From assembly GCA_036362985.1 (NCBI GenBank), contig JAYGXS010000004.1, forward strand, positions 13,880,035 through 13,944,034: a stretch of 64,000 nucleotides of DNA, in the 5' to 3' direction. Source of the DNA: Ligula intestinalis (lineage: Eukaryota; Platyhelminthes; Cestoda; Diphyllobothriidea; Diphyllobothriidae). Position 1 is the stretch's first letter; each line of letters begins with the position of its first letter. The position numbers and the translations under genes are program-made. The notes under the pieces are model-generated. The model saw only the letters and a list, made by a program, of their open reading frames with translations, searched no databases and had not been told where the DNA came from. Positions 33,547 to 44,649 of this stretch are shown one piece after another.

Positions 33547-34885
33547 CATGCCCAGCCCATGGTTTATTTACGTAGCGAGTTTTATCCCATTATGTTGACG
33601 TCATCTTATTAATACCCGATAACCTTAGGCAGTTGACTAAGAGGTCACGGATTTCCATGATCTCATTAAGTTCTGCATGGTGCGTTGTTTTTGCCTTGTT
33701 CAAACTGAAACTAACAATATCTTCATTCCACAAATACTGCATTTCGTCTTGTCCAAAGCGCGGATTCTTTCAATTATCTATATAAATTTTAACTAGCCGT
33801 CCAAACAAGGATTTCGTTGATGAATCGGCCCGCACTAAGAGAAGAACGTTTGTAATAAGGAGGTGCGACTAATTTTCACTACTAGAACACGCCGTCTCCT
33901 TCAATTAACCATCTGCAAACCATACTCCGTTGCTTATATCAATGCAATTATGCACGTACCGAAAAAATGGAAAATCCAAGAGAGGATTCTGTGAAACAAA
34001 GGATGAAAAATGACGCGGGCATTTTATGCAACCGTTACGAAAACTGACATAAGATTGATATTCGGACAACGAAGTCCACTGATGAAGGCTTCTGTGCTCA
34101 TAAGGACCCTTTACTCGTCCAAACAGTTATTATAAACCCGGAAAGAAAGGTCGATGGCGCCATCACCTGCGGATGAAACAATAAAATTAAAAAGCGTCCG
34201 ACAATAGGAAAGTTGACTAGTACATTCATGAAGTCCTTTATGTTTACTTGCGCCTATCAGATGCTTAAACCCATGCGCCTCTGTTGATCATTCCATCAAG
34301 CCCATACCGACAGTTTTTATGGGTATTCTCTGCTACATCTTCGGGTTAACTTCAAGCCAGGAATGGGCTGTTCGCGAAAAAAATTGCTGTTAATCATTGT
34401 CTTTATGCCCTAGCTTAATTTAAACGCTAAACTCTCTAGAATTTAGCACAAGACCACCTATTTTAGCCGTCATCCTGCTCTTTTAAATTACTTCAGGCAA
34501 CCAGTGCGGAGCCTTCTCTGCAAATGAACAAGAGCGAGGCATGGTAATGGCTGCCGTATACTCTACAGCTACTTTCTAGAATACCTTTTGTACCAAACAA
34601 AACTTGGGTCGGGTGCCAAGCCTGGTTGCATCAATTCAAAAACCTGTCTATTAGATCATATTTAACGAGTCCCAAACACAGGTTCAATCTCCGGGTCACG
34701 AAGACCACACTAGATACACATGAAATAGCTCAAAATGTGTCTGGGTCCCTTGATAGACTGCCGCCTTTTAAGCCAATGCAGTCTTTTTGTATGAGTTACG
34801 AGTATGATGACCATACTTCTGTCGTGGATACCTAGTAAATGTCCTGTTTTGTTGACAGCTCTGCCGCAAAATGACGTAATTGTGA
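33547..34885. other. Unannotated interval
   Basis: No supported gene or repeat. Confidence 0.4.
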
Positions 34886-34892
34886 GGGGCAC

Positions 34893-34936
34893 TTGACGAG
34901 TGTACGCATACTTTCGATAAATTCTCGTCAGGCCAA
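34893..34936 (-). ncRNA. Hammerhead-ribozyme-like motif
   Basis: The minus strand reads TTGGC, CTGACGA, GAATTTATC, GAAA, a GT...AC helix III segment, TC, then GTCAA. Both core strands match consensus exactly. Helix I is 5 bp with one G-U. Helix II is G-C and A-U only. The predicted site is after C in the UC dinucleotide. Confidence 0.6.
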
Positions 34937-35370
34937 TAAAGATACATGGGAAGGGGTAGAAGTTAAACAAGCGATCAATAATGTACGTTTTTTCTTACAA
35001 ACGAGTCGTGGTAATCGGAGAAAGGGGTCGATAAGTGAAGGGTGGTTACGCGGGGAGGGGCTTATAGCCCGTCTAGGGGAAGGGGACGGAGGCAGGGAGA
35101 CAAACAGGACGCGAATTAGCACATGCCGCTAAGTGACAGTGGGACACGCTAACTGCGGAGCCTGGAAAAAGTTCTTTTGTGCACACTACGCCGGCTTGAG
35201 CAACCTGAAGCTTCTGGTGTTGCTAGCAGGCGCTGCCCCAGAGACTTGGGGCAGTTTGGTGGGACCTTATAAATTACCTTAAAGGCTTCTTTGGGGTCCA
35301 CACGATATCGGGAGTGAACCGTACGGGCAAGGACGGGGCTTGTTTAACCTATACCCCTGCCCATATAAAT

Positions 35371-35421
35371 GTATTGGCCTGACGAGAATTCATCGAAAGT
35401 ATACGTACACTCGCCAAATAC
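35371..35421 (+). ncRNA. Hammerhead-ribozyme-like motif, best helix I in the window
   Basis: GTATTGGC (35371-35378) pairs with GCCAAATAC (35413-35421) as 8 bp with one bulged A. CTGACGA (35379-35385) and GAAA (35395-35398) are perfect core strands. Helix II is 35386-35387 with 35393-35394, including the usual G-C first pair. Helix III is 35398-35400 with 35409-35411. Cleavage would be after C35412. Its inverted partner is at 34893-34936. Confidence 0.65.
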
Positions 35422-35589
35422 TCGTCTGAATTCTCTGATGGGAATATTTGCAACTTTGATTGTGAGGGGTTCGACTGCACACCATCCGACTCCAGGCCCC
35501 GGGTGGTTTTGATGCAGGCGCAACAGACCCTGGTCCCCCAAATCAGGTTGCTTAAGTGGCCGGACTTGAAGTGAACTGCTTTGGCAAAA

Positions 35590-36040
35590 ATCGTGGCTAT
35601 TCGGGATCCATTCCTTTTTTCCCGATGAACAAAGCAAACATAAACCGATGGGTACCAGACTCGTGTCCGGCAAAATACGGCACTGTGTCAGAACAAACGA
35701 CAACATGGGGAGGAGGGGTATTAATGACTAAGTTAGTCGGAACTAGAATGTCAATTTCTGACCCGTTGGTTTTGGCTAGATCATCCTGTCCGAAATCCCG
35801 AATAGGCTGGCCCGATACGTAAACCGGAGAGCAGGTGGGTATTGACCCAAAGGTTTCAGCCAGCATATACGAATGGAGTTATAAAAATGGCCAAAATGCG
35901 AAGTATTACTGATCAAAACAGCTGGAACTAGAATGACCATTTCTGGCTTCGTTTGTCCTTGCCAGACCGTGCTGTCCAAAATCCCAAATAGGCTGGCCCG
36001 ATAAGCAAACGGGAGAGCAGGTGGCTATTGTGTGTTGAAA
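35590..36040 (+). repeat. Dispersed repeat R4, two tandem partial copies
   Basis: Blocks GACTCGTGTCCGGCAAAAT, CACTGTGTCAGAACAAAC and a CAGGTGGGTATTGACCCAAA-type segment occur here and again at 36840-37040. A shortened second copy (CCGATAAGCAAACGGGAGAG) lies at 35999-36018. Noncoding; family unknown. Confidence 0.6.
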
Positions 36041-36530
36041 TGCACGTGCACTTACAGCTGCAAGTACATTGTGCGCACGCAAAAGCAACTGGAAGCCAGG
36101 GCCGCTGAGCATTTGCTTGATTGGTTTATCAAACAAGAAAATAGAGTACAACGGTCCTCGATTACAAAATATCTGCTAGGCAGTGGTCACTCTGTAGACC
36201 TCTAAACATTTTTCCGAGTGCATTTTCAGGCGGGAACAAATCAGATCCTGCGCTACATGGAAGCGGTCTATGTATGGCGGAAGAAACTAGACCTATACCC
36301 AGCCAGGGCCGCTGAACATTTGCCTAATTGGCTTTTCAAGCAAGAAAATAGAGTACTACGGTCCTCGATTACAAAACATCTGCAAGACAATGGTGACTCT
36401 ATTGACATCTAAACGTCTTTCAGAGTATATGTTCAGGTGGGACCCTGTGTTACATAGAAATGGCCCATATACGGCGGAAGATACTCGACCTATGTAGACA
36501 GTAAGGCCATGTGGCCAATCTCAAATTGCC
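36040..36530 (+). mobile_element. PLE GIY-YIG C-terminal region with internal tandem duplication
   Basis: Encodes CTYSCKYIVRT (GIY-YIG start), then ARAAEHLLDWF, then SSITKYLLGSGHSVDL and a stop. The AAEHLPNW...SSITKHLQDNGDSID segment then repeats. The two units (about 36094-36300 and 36301-36507, period 207 bp) are roughly 80% identical by eye. It ends with SNCPGN, equivalent to the PLE C-terminus KLKLPW. Confidence 0.7.
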
Positions 36531-36784
36531 CTGGTAACCTCAGACCTAAACTTTGTCACACTTTGATTTGTGTTACCTTTCCCCAAATTTCTTGCTTTAT
36601 TCGAATTTGAAGGCAACATTATTACTGAGTATTCTCCACATGGAATAATGGTCCTGTTGTTATGTACTGATTTCTGTGAAAATTCAAATTGTTGTGTGCT
36701 TCTATTCATTAGCAGTGTTATGCAAAGACGGATTACAGTTGAAAAGCCGTCACAAAATTTGGTGGTACCATTAAATCCTGCTGC

Positions 36785-37075
36785 CTAGGCCTGTTTTTGT
36801 AAAAATCCTCTTTCCTCAGTGATGCAGTTTTCTTGCGACGACCAAAGCAAACATAAACTGGGGGATAGCAGACTCGTGTCCGGCAAAATAATGCACTGTG
36901 TCAGAACAAACCATTGTCCATTTCTGACCTGTTTGTTTTGGCTAGACCGTTCTGTCCAAAATCCCGAACAGACTGGCCGATAAGTAAACAGGAGGGGAGG
37001 TGTGTATTGACCCAAAAGTTTCAGCCAGCGCATACAAACAAAGTTATAAAAATGGCCAAAAAGTGCGATCAATTA
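36785..37075 (+). repeat. Dispersed repeat R4, copy 3
   Basis: Shares GACTCGTGTCCGGCAAAATA, CACTGTGTCAGAACAAACC and TTATAAAAATGGCCAAAA with 35590-35900, in the same orientation. It flanks the PLE duplication on its other side. Confidence 0.6.
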
Positions 37076-37939
37076 GGCGTTTAAAAAATACCGTCCCAAG
37101 TGCTATGCTATCCGCACTATCCTAGTCCTATGTTCACCTAACAATAACACGTTCACTTCCAAGGGTTAGACACTTTTACATGACCCAGTGCATGAATGAC
37201 CAAATAGAAAACATGTTTTCTGTCTAAACTAACGAATTTTAAAACATGTCGAGATTCATATTGCAAAATATTTTAAATGAAATCGTAGTTACTTACGTTG
37301 CCCTGTCATTTTTTCAATGAAGGCCGGGAAGATGGCATAACAAATAAAGTACGGTCAAAATTAGAGCCTGTTGACGGAGAAGGCTTGTTAGCTCGCCAGT
37401 TGTCCGTCGCGCAAAATCGAAGACTGTTGCCCGCCAGTACGCGTGAACATGACTCAGAAGCGCTGGGGCAGCTGACACTTGTCTGAAAGTCGATGTCACC
37501 ATTGGCTGACTGTATCCGTTAGGCTATTGGTTCAAACACCAGCGTCCAATAGGGGGGCCAGATGGATTATGCCGTCCTCGCCCACCTGGGCAGGTCACTA
37601 GTGGGATGGGATTGGACGCAAAGGGATGTCCAATTCATTACAGTGGTTCCTACATTTTGGGAATTTGCTCTCTGGACATTCAAAAAAGCGAATGCCTTAT
37701 ATGTTTTGTCCCCATCGTGTACGTCTGAATTATGTCTCCATCTATGGTTTTGGGTCGAAATTCACATGCCCGAGTTGGATATCCAACATTATCTTCGTGT
37801 TCTTCGGGGCGCAAGCATGTTTGTAAACAAAACAAGGATATCAGTTCCTAAAGCATACAGATGTAGATGCGTCTATGGGAATTCAGAAATTACTTATGTA
37901 CGTCGGCCTTGACGACTGGGAAAGATGGGTTTCTAATAA
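37076..37939. other. Unannotated interval
   Basis: No supported feature; a tRNA B-box-like GGTTCAAACACC at about 37531 stands alone. Confidence 0.35.
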
Positions 37940-38891
37940 AGTGATTTTTCAGAAGAGTATTTGGCGAGCATGCGTAGCTTCCGATAAATTCTCTTCGGGC
38001 CGTTACGTTTCTATATAGGGAGGGGGTAAAAAGTAACATACTGGTAATTACGTTATCACAGAACGCAGTCATGGGGATAGGGGAGGGGGCGTGGGGTTGA
38101 TAGTAATCAGCTGGTTGCAAGTTGATGAGGGTTTGTTGAGTCCGGACAGGCGATGGGGGGGGGTTGAAGCGGTAGAAAGCGCGAAAAGATGCAGGTAGTT
38201 ACGTAACCGTTGACCATGCCAAGCTCGGGGCTTGCAGGAAGTTCTGTGTGCACAAGACCGGCTTCCTCAACCGGATCGCGGTAACTTCTGCTGTTGCTAG
38301 CAAACGCTGACCCAGGGACTTTGATTAGCTTGGTGAGATCTTGTAAATTACATTAAAGGCTTCGCTGGGGTCCACACGATGTCCGGAGTCAACCATGTGG
38401 GCAAGGATAGAGTTATGGATGCTTTTGACTTCGCCTTTGGCCAGCCATGCCGGGAGGTGCTCCCGTATTCTTTTTGATAAGCGCCGACTCGTGCGATCGA
38501 CATAACCTGCTCCACAGGAGCAAGTGAATGAGTATATGCACATAGAAGTAATCTGAGTTGGCAGCTTATCTTTACCTTCACCGTACAGGACCGAGTTTGT
38601 TGAGAATAACACCCGAATGCACGCTGCTGGGAAGGTTCGTGCTACAGCTGGGTTTAGATGTCTGCTGAGAAGTTCGCTTGCTGCGTCCCCTTGAAAGGGA
38701 ACTTTAAGGAATAGGGTCTTCTTTTCTACAGTGAGTGCAGTGGGCCTCGGTTCTTTCTCCATAATATTCTTCATGATGAATCTGTCCGGATACCCGTTCT
38801 CCCGAAGCGGGTCCTGGAGTTTCTGGAGGTCCATTTCAATAGTGTCTGCTGAACATATTTGTCTGGCTCTTTGCGTTAAGCAGGGGATCAA
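37940..38891 (-). mobile_element. Penelope-like element (lineage 1), 188-codon open frame plus 3' terminal region
   Basis: The frame 38891-38325 is uninterrupted. It encodes the linker (LQDPLRENGYPDRFIMKNIM, then TALTVEKKTLFLKVPFQGDA) and a GIY-YIG domain: CIYSFTCSCGAGYVDRTSRR, then KRIREHLPAWLAKGE, then AHMVDSGHRVDPSEAFNV. The usual GYIGRT is GYVDRT here, so the catalytic strand is altered at Gly. RT is absent, so the copy is 5' truncated. The 3' noncoding part to 37940 contains a decayed hammerhead-like motif (37956-38007). This is the reference copy for recognising the other lineage 1 fragments. Confidence 0.8.
37956..38007 (-). ncRNA. Degenerate hammerhead-like motif
   Basis: Minus strand: CCGAAGA replaces CTGACGA and GGAA replaces GAAA, but GAATTTATC, GCGAGC... 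and GCCAAATACTC match the 35371 copy. Expected inactive. Confidence 0.45.
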
Positions 38892-39296
38892 GTTACGCTT
38901 CTGTTGGATGGTTACAAAACTGTTAAAGTGATTTTTGCCTAATAGGCCGTTTTAATTTGCATGATAAAGGAAACTTCCTGGACATCACTGATGCTACTTT
39001 AATATATGAGGGTGACGTAAATAAAGGAAGTGTTCAGCATTCTCAATTGCGAAACCTCGTACAGACAAGGGAGTCTCGGTAAAAGAAAACACTTAGCTAA
39101 TGCTTTTCAAACTGTATGGCGTGAGAGCACAGCAGGTGTGTTGGGAAGATCAAATGACAGGCAAACAGAAGGCGTAGAAAAGGTCCCGACACGACATCTT
39201 GCACTAAATGCTTCATTTAATTGCAGCCCGCGTAGCCTTGTATTTCTTAGGCCTTTGCGGTCGACCACCCATTATGCCTCTTCTGCAGCCATTGCT
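38892..39296. other. Unannotated interval
   Basis: No supported feature. Confidence 0.4.
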
Positions 39297-39905
39297 GCAC
39301 CAGGCAACAACACCTGAAGACGACAGCAGACGCGTCTTCGCCGCGTTCCCGCCCACCTCACTGCGGTCAAGGTCTGCTACACCAAACTCCCTATTTTCGA
39401 TCCATCTCTCCTCCTCCTCCTCCTCCTCCTCTCATCTTGTATTTTTGCTGGCAAAGTAGCCCCTCCCGACCACTCTGCTTCAACTCCTCATCCTCGCCGC
39501 CGGGATTGAGGTCAACCCTGGACCTCCTTTGTACTGCTCTCTCTGTCAATTCCACCGACGCAAAACTAAGCGGCAAAACTCGGCGGCCATCCACCCCCGA
39601 TTTATGCCTCGGAACAACAACTCCCCAGGGCCACTTGCTACCTTGGCTCAACTAGGCAGTGGCTACTACATGCTCGTTCGTCAATACCAACACCGACTCA
39701 ACCCGTCCACATCCGACAGCTGTCCCGACTGTGGCGTCTCTCTGCACGACTGTCAGCATCTTTTCGCCTGCAGTTCCCGCCCAAGCACCCAACTCACCCC
39801 CGTGGACCTTTGGCTCAAGCTGGCTGAGGTGGTGGATTTTCGCCGTCTTTCAACTACAATCAGTTTGGACTCGGGTGGGGTCCCTTGATCCGACAAGGGC
39901 TACGA
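39297..39905 (+). mobile_element. LINE-C deletion derivative: 5' region with 2A-like motif joined to 3' region
   Basis: 39297-39480 matches the LINE-C 5' fragment at 19262. It is followed in frame by LLILAAGIEVNPGPPLYCSL (39484-39543), a 2A-like peptide and the start of a Cys-rich segment. About 39590 onward switches to the C-terminal part of LINE-C: LATLAQLGSGYYMLVRQYQH, then CPDCGVSLHDC, then LTPVDLWLKLAEV, with a stop at 39886-39888. The 3' tail is GGGCTACGACATGC. The whole endonuclease and RT are missing. The frame 39529-39888 is open across the junction. An in-frame TAG at 39457 separates the 5' end from the 2A segment. This is either a solo deletion derivative or a non-autonomous family. 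Confidence 0.75.
39502..39525 (+). other. 2A-like ribosome-skipping motif in LINE-C
   Basis: Encodes GIEVNPGP after a Leu/Ile/Ala-rich run. The general 2A pattern is (D/G)(V/I)ExNPG followed by P, where the ribosome skips the Gly-Pro bond. Such motifs are known near the 5' end of several animal and trypanosome LINEs. The match is exact at E, N, P, G and P. Confidence 0.75.
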
Positions 39906-39929
39906 CATGCAAAAACTTGTCGGTTTTAC

Positions 39930-40130
39930 CGTTGCCCTAGACTCTGTGCAGTCTAGTCCGCTCAACGGGCAGCCCTATACTACCTCTAACACAAACCGTA
40001 CCCCTAACTCTACAATCAACGCTTACCCTAACCTTAACCCCAGTTTGCCTTAACACCAACCTTAGTCCTATCCCCACGCTAACCACGCGGTTCGTATTCG
40101 CATGTCCTGCGTAGGGGGCCATATACATCT
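39930..40130 (+). repeat. Degenerate telomere-like tract 2
   Basis: Scattered CCCTAAC, CCTTAACC and CTAACC units between about 39970 and 40088 resemble the core of the 12.6-kb foldback element. No flanking inverted repeat was found. Confidence 0.5.
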
Positions 40131-40261
40131 AGCATATATATTTCTATACCAAAAAGCCATCAGAAACGCTTCAAACTTGCCACTATGAGGCCATGGCTTT
40201 GAGAGCTGTCAGTTTAAAAAGTAATTAGGTTCTTCCCCAAACACTGACTGAAGGGCCTGTA

Positions 40262-40640
40262 GTTACCCTGTAGGGGTCTGAGTAGTGTTTGTACTCGGAT
40301 CACTACAACCATCAGGCCAAATCCCAAGTTGGAAGTTAAAAGGCAGAAGTCACCCGAAGGGGTGGTTTATTGTGTAAAGAACTCCCTATCACTGTCCCAA
40401 GCGGCAATGGCCACTGGCGCAGCCAGGGCTAGTGTTGACTGCTTCCAGTCATGCCTGGAAGAGGATCAGAGTAATGGCAGCTGTTTTGATAGCATTTCGG
40501 AGCAGGTCCAAGCGTTCTCCATCCTTTATGTCTGGCATTCCCCGACGGGGTCGTGTCTGATGAGATATGCAGTCCCAGTCGACGGTGAGAGGAGAGGTGT
40601 GTTCAAGAGACGCTCCGTCAACTACGACTAACCGGATGCA
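40262..40640 (+). repeat. Dispersed repeat R2, copy 1
   Basis: Shares TACTCGGATCACTACAA, CAGGCCAAATCCCAAGTTGG and TGGCCACTGGCG with 40797-41080, in direct orientation about 530 bp apart. The TGT start and noncoding nature suggest an LTR, but nothing coding lies between the copies. Confidence 0.6.
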
Positions 40641-40796
40641 CAAAATATATAAGAACTCACGATGATAACGAAAATCAGTAGCAAATACTTCCTAAAGTAG
40701 TCATTGCACCGAGCATGGTGTTTGAAGACGACCGAAAAAGTGCATTCAAAAGCCAGCATCCTGGTGTGCGTGAAATACCACGAGATCATGTAGCGT

Positions 40797-41080
40797 CTAA
40801 ATAGTGTCCGTACTCGGATCACTACAATAATCAGGCCAAATCCCAAGTTGGAAGTTAAAAGGCAGAAGTCACCATTAGGAGTAGTTTATTGTGTACAGAA
40901 CTCCCTATTGCTGCCACAGGTGACAGTGGCCACTGGCGAAGCCAGGGCTACTGTTGATTGCGTCCAGCCAGACTTGAACGAGAATGAGACAGCGGTGGCA
41001 GCTGCTTAAGCAGGATTGCGGAGCAGATTCAAGTGGTTTGCTATTGGTGTGTTTCAATTTGCCCGAGGGTATTGCGCCTA
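40797..41080 (+). repeat. Dispersed repeat R2, copy 2
   Basis: Second direct copy; includes GCCAGGGCTACTGTTGATTG, equivalent to GCCAGGGCTAGTGTTGACTG in copy 1. Confidence 0.65.
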
Positions 41081-43379
41081 CAAAGGCCCTCTGCTGCGCT
41101 GGCCAAAGTGGTGGCATGTTAAGTGACCCTTAGATAGCCGCGACTACTTGGGCACGCATGCGGGTGCGTGTGTGCGCACGTACAGTAGTCGTCAAGGCCC
41201 ATGCAACGTTCATAATTAAATTTGACCTGGCACTTTAGGGTATATTTAGAAACACTATTTTGATTCATTCAGTTTATTGAATTCTGCGAAACCATTTTAC
41301 TTAGTTAAATCGTCATTTAAGTTAGGTTTATTAAGAGGAATAACCATTAGTTTTGGGGAAATTGGGAGAAGTCTCATATGGAAGGAATTTCCTATGCTAT
41401 TATGAAAGAGAGAACGAAACTGCACGTTAATGTTGATAATACTAAGAAAGAACTCCAAAATAAGTAAAATAGGTACAGAAGATATCCCTTCCAGAACGGG
41501 AAAAGTTTATCCGAAATTGTTCAGATTGAAGTGAAGCCAAGTTAAAGGAACCAAAGTTGTTTGTAGTAAAATTGAACATATGTATTTAAGAAATTATGTT
41601 TAGCTATCTTGTGAAGTTTTTTGTACAAAATGCATTGACAGAAGAGTATTTGTTTGAATGCAGCAATGAACCTCGAATGGCCTTCAATAAAAACCAAATG
41701 TCTAACATATTCTCGCAAACTTAAGACAAAGAAAGCCTTATTGAATCTAAGTCGTGAAGAAATATAGTTTTTTGCATATTTTACGTTCCTTTTTTGCTTT
41801 ATTTAGAAACGGAACAGACGAAAGAATAATTACTAGTTCAAAAAATGGCAATGTGTATGCCAGTTTTTTTTAATTTGCCAGTTTATGACTGAATGTGGAA
41901 TTAATCTACTCATGCGGAAGGTAATCCATTATGAAGAGAAAATAAAGTCTTTTCATCGTTAATCAAATTTAATCGTTTATCTTCAGAAAACTTGAATAAA
42001 TTCTCAAAATTATCAAATTTCATTGTGATATTACGGTGGAAAAAGGTAATATACGCAGAAGTTAGTCAGCCGAATATCTAATCAAAGCAATTTCTAAGAG
42101 GTAACATTTTATGTAAAGTTTTTTTTATCAATCTTAGGAATAGTAGTTTCACAACCCCAGTGCGGAAAAGTTTTACCCTCGACAATGTGTTTTGCTGTTT
42201 TGAGGCATTTCTGTATATGAAAAACGTTGCCATATTCATTAAAACTAATATCGGAAAACACTTGATTTCGGTAAATTCTCCTTATATCTATCTTATTTAA
42301 AAGGATTTGGTTTAAACGTCGAACAAATGCAGAATTTATCAATTTATCAAAGAAGACAGTAAAAACAAGGAAAATTATAACACGCTTTTGTTGATGACAT
42401 TCAATAAATACTTATCCAGTAAGATTAAAGTTAACAGAATGTCTTGATTATCGAAAAGTTCTTTCTACATATAGAAAGTGGTTGCTTCAAGTTTTGGTAA
42501 GATTGTGTTGTGGGGTCGTCTGGAGAAAGTGTGAAGCGCGCCTCGCAGGCATACGACCGAGTGATTTTACGGGAGAGGACGGGCGGGGCATGCCAGGGAA
42601 GAAATTAGAACCCAATTTGAATGCCCAATAAAAACGTTTCGAGGGCAAGTTGGGATACGTACTCAAACCTTGGGAGAAGACACTGAAGGTAGCTTTAATG
42701 TCATCGCTAACCCCCCGCCCGACAAACGGCGAACGCGTGCATATGGGGGAGGTGTGCCCAAACCTCGAGCGAGGTTACTGAGCGACATTTTTCCGCGGTA
42801 TCACCAAAACCAACTAGAAAACAAGCTTAACAAAGTACAAAAGGCAGGGAGATTAGGCAAGTCACCCTACTTAAAATTTGTAAGTAAGTGGTAGTTCCCG
42901 TGGGTAGTTCAAAAGGCCAATTTTGCTTAGTTTGCCGATTTTAGCAGTTATGGAATGTGTTTGCCTTCGGAGAACCGTTCTGCATTCCAATGCCATCAGA
43001 AAATCCCTGCTAGATCAATGGGTGGTGCGTAGAAAACCAGAAGTGTGCAGATAATCCAACCTACATAAAAATGTAAGTAGGTAGCTATAATAGATATGGG
43101 CCCAAAAAAGACCGCTAGAGTCAACCTCACCCAAGTTTTCTAAATTTATTGTTCTAATTTATAGCTCTTTTTACGCCTCCAAAATCACGGGATTATCGAG
43201 AAAAATTTTTTTACAAACACTTAGTAATTCCTATAGTTCTTTTAAGTACGTAATATACCTGATCCAGTTCATTATTATTTCTAGATCTTCCTAAATACAT
43301 TCACATTGGTATTCGAGTAATGATCAATATTATACAAATTATGAAAATTGCATGGTCTGTGGCGACTACTGTATGTGTG
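41081..43379. other. AT-rich interval without a recognised gene
   Basis: 41200-42480 is strongly AT-rich. The minus-strand frame 42109-42342 has no recognisable motif. Nothing else is supported. Confidence 0.4.
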
Positions 43380-43639
43380 TGACTGAATGTCGGTCAGGTG
43401 GTCTTCAGATCAGCCAGGCGGGAACAGCCGCTTGCCAAGACACATGACGTTGACGCAGCGAGCACTGGGAGGGAGAAGAGCATTAATGGCTGTCCGCCAA
43501 AACTCCACTCCACTCCGCGAGCAACGCTCGTCTCTCGCAACTGCTAGCACGTGCGTACGCCCAAGTGCCTACCTACCCCAGTCCAGTCTGGTCAATCATC
43601 TCCCTGTGGCTGACTCACAGGTGATCGTGCTGCACATAT

Positions 43640-43860
43640 TGTGATGAATCCCGCACTCTCGAATTTCGGATGCCGTCTATCTCGGGTACGAACGCACGCA
43701 CGTTCGCCCCACTGTCAACTTTTTCTATCCTGTTCAACATGACCTTTGTACAGAATAAACTGTTCTTTCCGCCTGGCGTCAGACCTCTTCTCTTCCCACA
43801 CCCAACCGGACCTAGAGATCGCAGCGGTAAGGGTCTCTCCCTATTAACTTAACCCACTGC
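43640..43860 (+). repeat. Dispersed repeat R1, 3' end copy
   Basis: Matches 45600-45690 (CCTGGCGTC, CTTCTCT.CCCACA, GATCGCAGCGG). AATAAA at 43757-43762 resembles an LTR polyadenylation signal. Repeat R2 copy 3 follows, as R2 copy 4 follows R1 at 45.7 kb. Confidence 0.5.
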
Positions 43861-44054
43861 GATAGGCCTCCATTCTGACACGATCGCCGAATTTCTCCAA
43901 TAAAGCCAGATACTCGTGCAGTTGAGAGCCAGCTCGTGAGTGCCATCCATCAGTCGTCCGTTTACCACTGTCAGATACTGAGCCCACACCCATTTCCGGT
44001 CGACCAGTAAAAGTGAACTGAGCTAGACAGAGCGTGAGCTCGCAGTGTCCAAGC

Positions 44055-44260
44055 AATGTACGGTTACTCAGAATACTACAAATCCGAATCCCGGATTGTA
44101 GGTAAGGACAAAAGGCATCTCTGTGAAGAAGTTACCGTACATAGAACTCCGAGATGCTGTGCTAGGTAGCAGTGGCCACTAGTGAACCCAGGACTGGTGT
44201 TGACTTTGTTCATTTACGCCTTTTAGGGCGTGAGACAGTGGTGGTATCTGCTTTAATCGA
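44055..44260 (+). repeat. Dispersed repeat R2, copy 3 (diverged)
   Basis: TACTCAGAATACTACAAAT, GCAGTGGCCACTAGTGAACC and GAGACAGTGGTGGTATCTGC correspond to segments of copies 1 and 2. Confidence 0.5.
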
Positions 44261-44649
44261 TTTGTGGACCAAGTCCATGTATGTATGCATGAAATCAACT
44301 CACGAATGCTAGTTCCCTTGGCAATGGTCGATTGCATTTCCCAGACAAAATATACATCACTTCTGACTACGATAAACGTTGAAGATGGTTATGCAAAAAT
44401 GTATTGGTGCTTGACTTTGAGCGGTATGACTGAGTTTTGTCGATGCTATCCACCGCGATTCGAGACCGGGTGTAGGTAACTGTGTTCGCTTCTTCGGAGT
44501 GAGGAAAAGCAATAGGATGAAGTGGAGTGACGATTGGACTCAGCAGCGTCGGGTAATCGCGTGTTCGAGCCACCGCAGGGTCGTCTAAGTCGTGTAATTA
44601 TGTAGTAACCCCACAGCCCCTTCTACGTCCCATGCTACGCCACGCCCTA

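Larger units (their letters stand above)
34886..35425. mobile_element. PLE fragment bracketed by inverted terminal segments
   Basis: 34886-34975 (minus) and 35338-35425 (plus) are inverted copies of one roughly 85-bp sequence. Both contain a hammerhead-like core and the purine/TTAAACAAG end. Between them, 35150-35340 matches on the minus strand the 3' noncoding and coding end of the PLE at 38190-38400. PLEs often carry long terminal segments in inverted arrangements, which fits. Confidence 0.6.
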
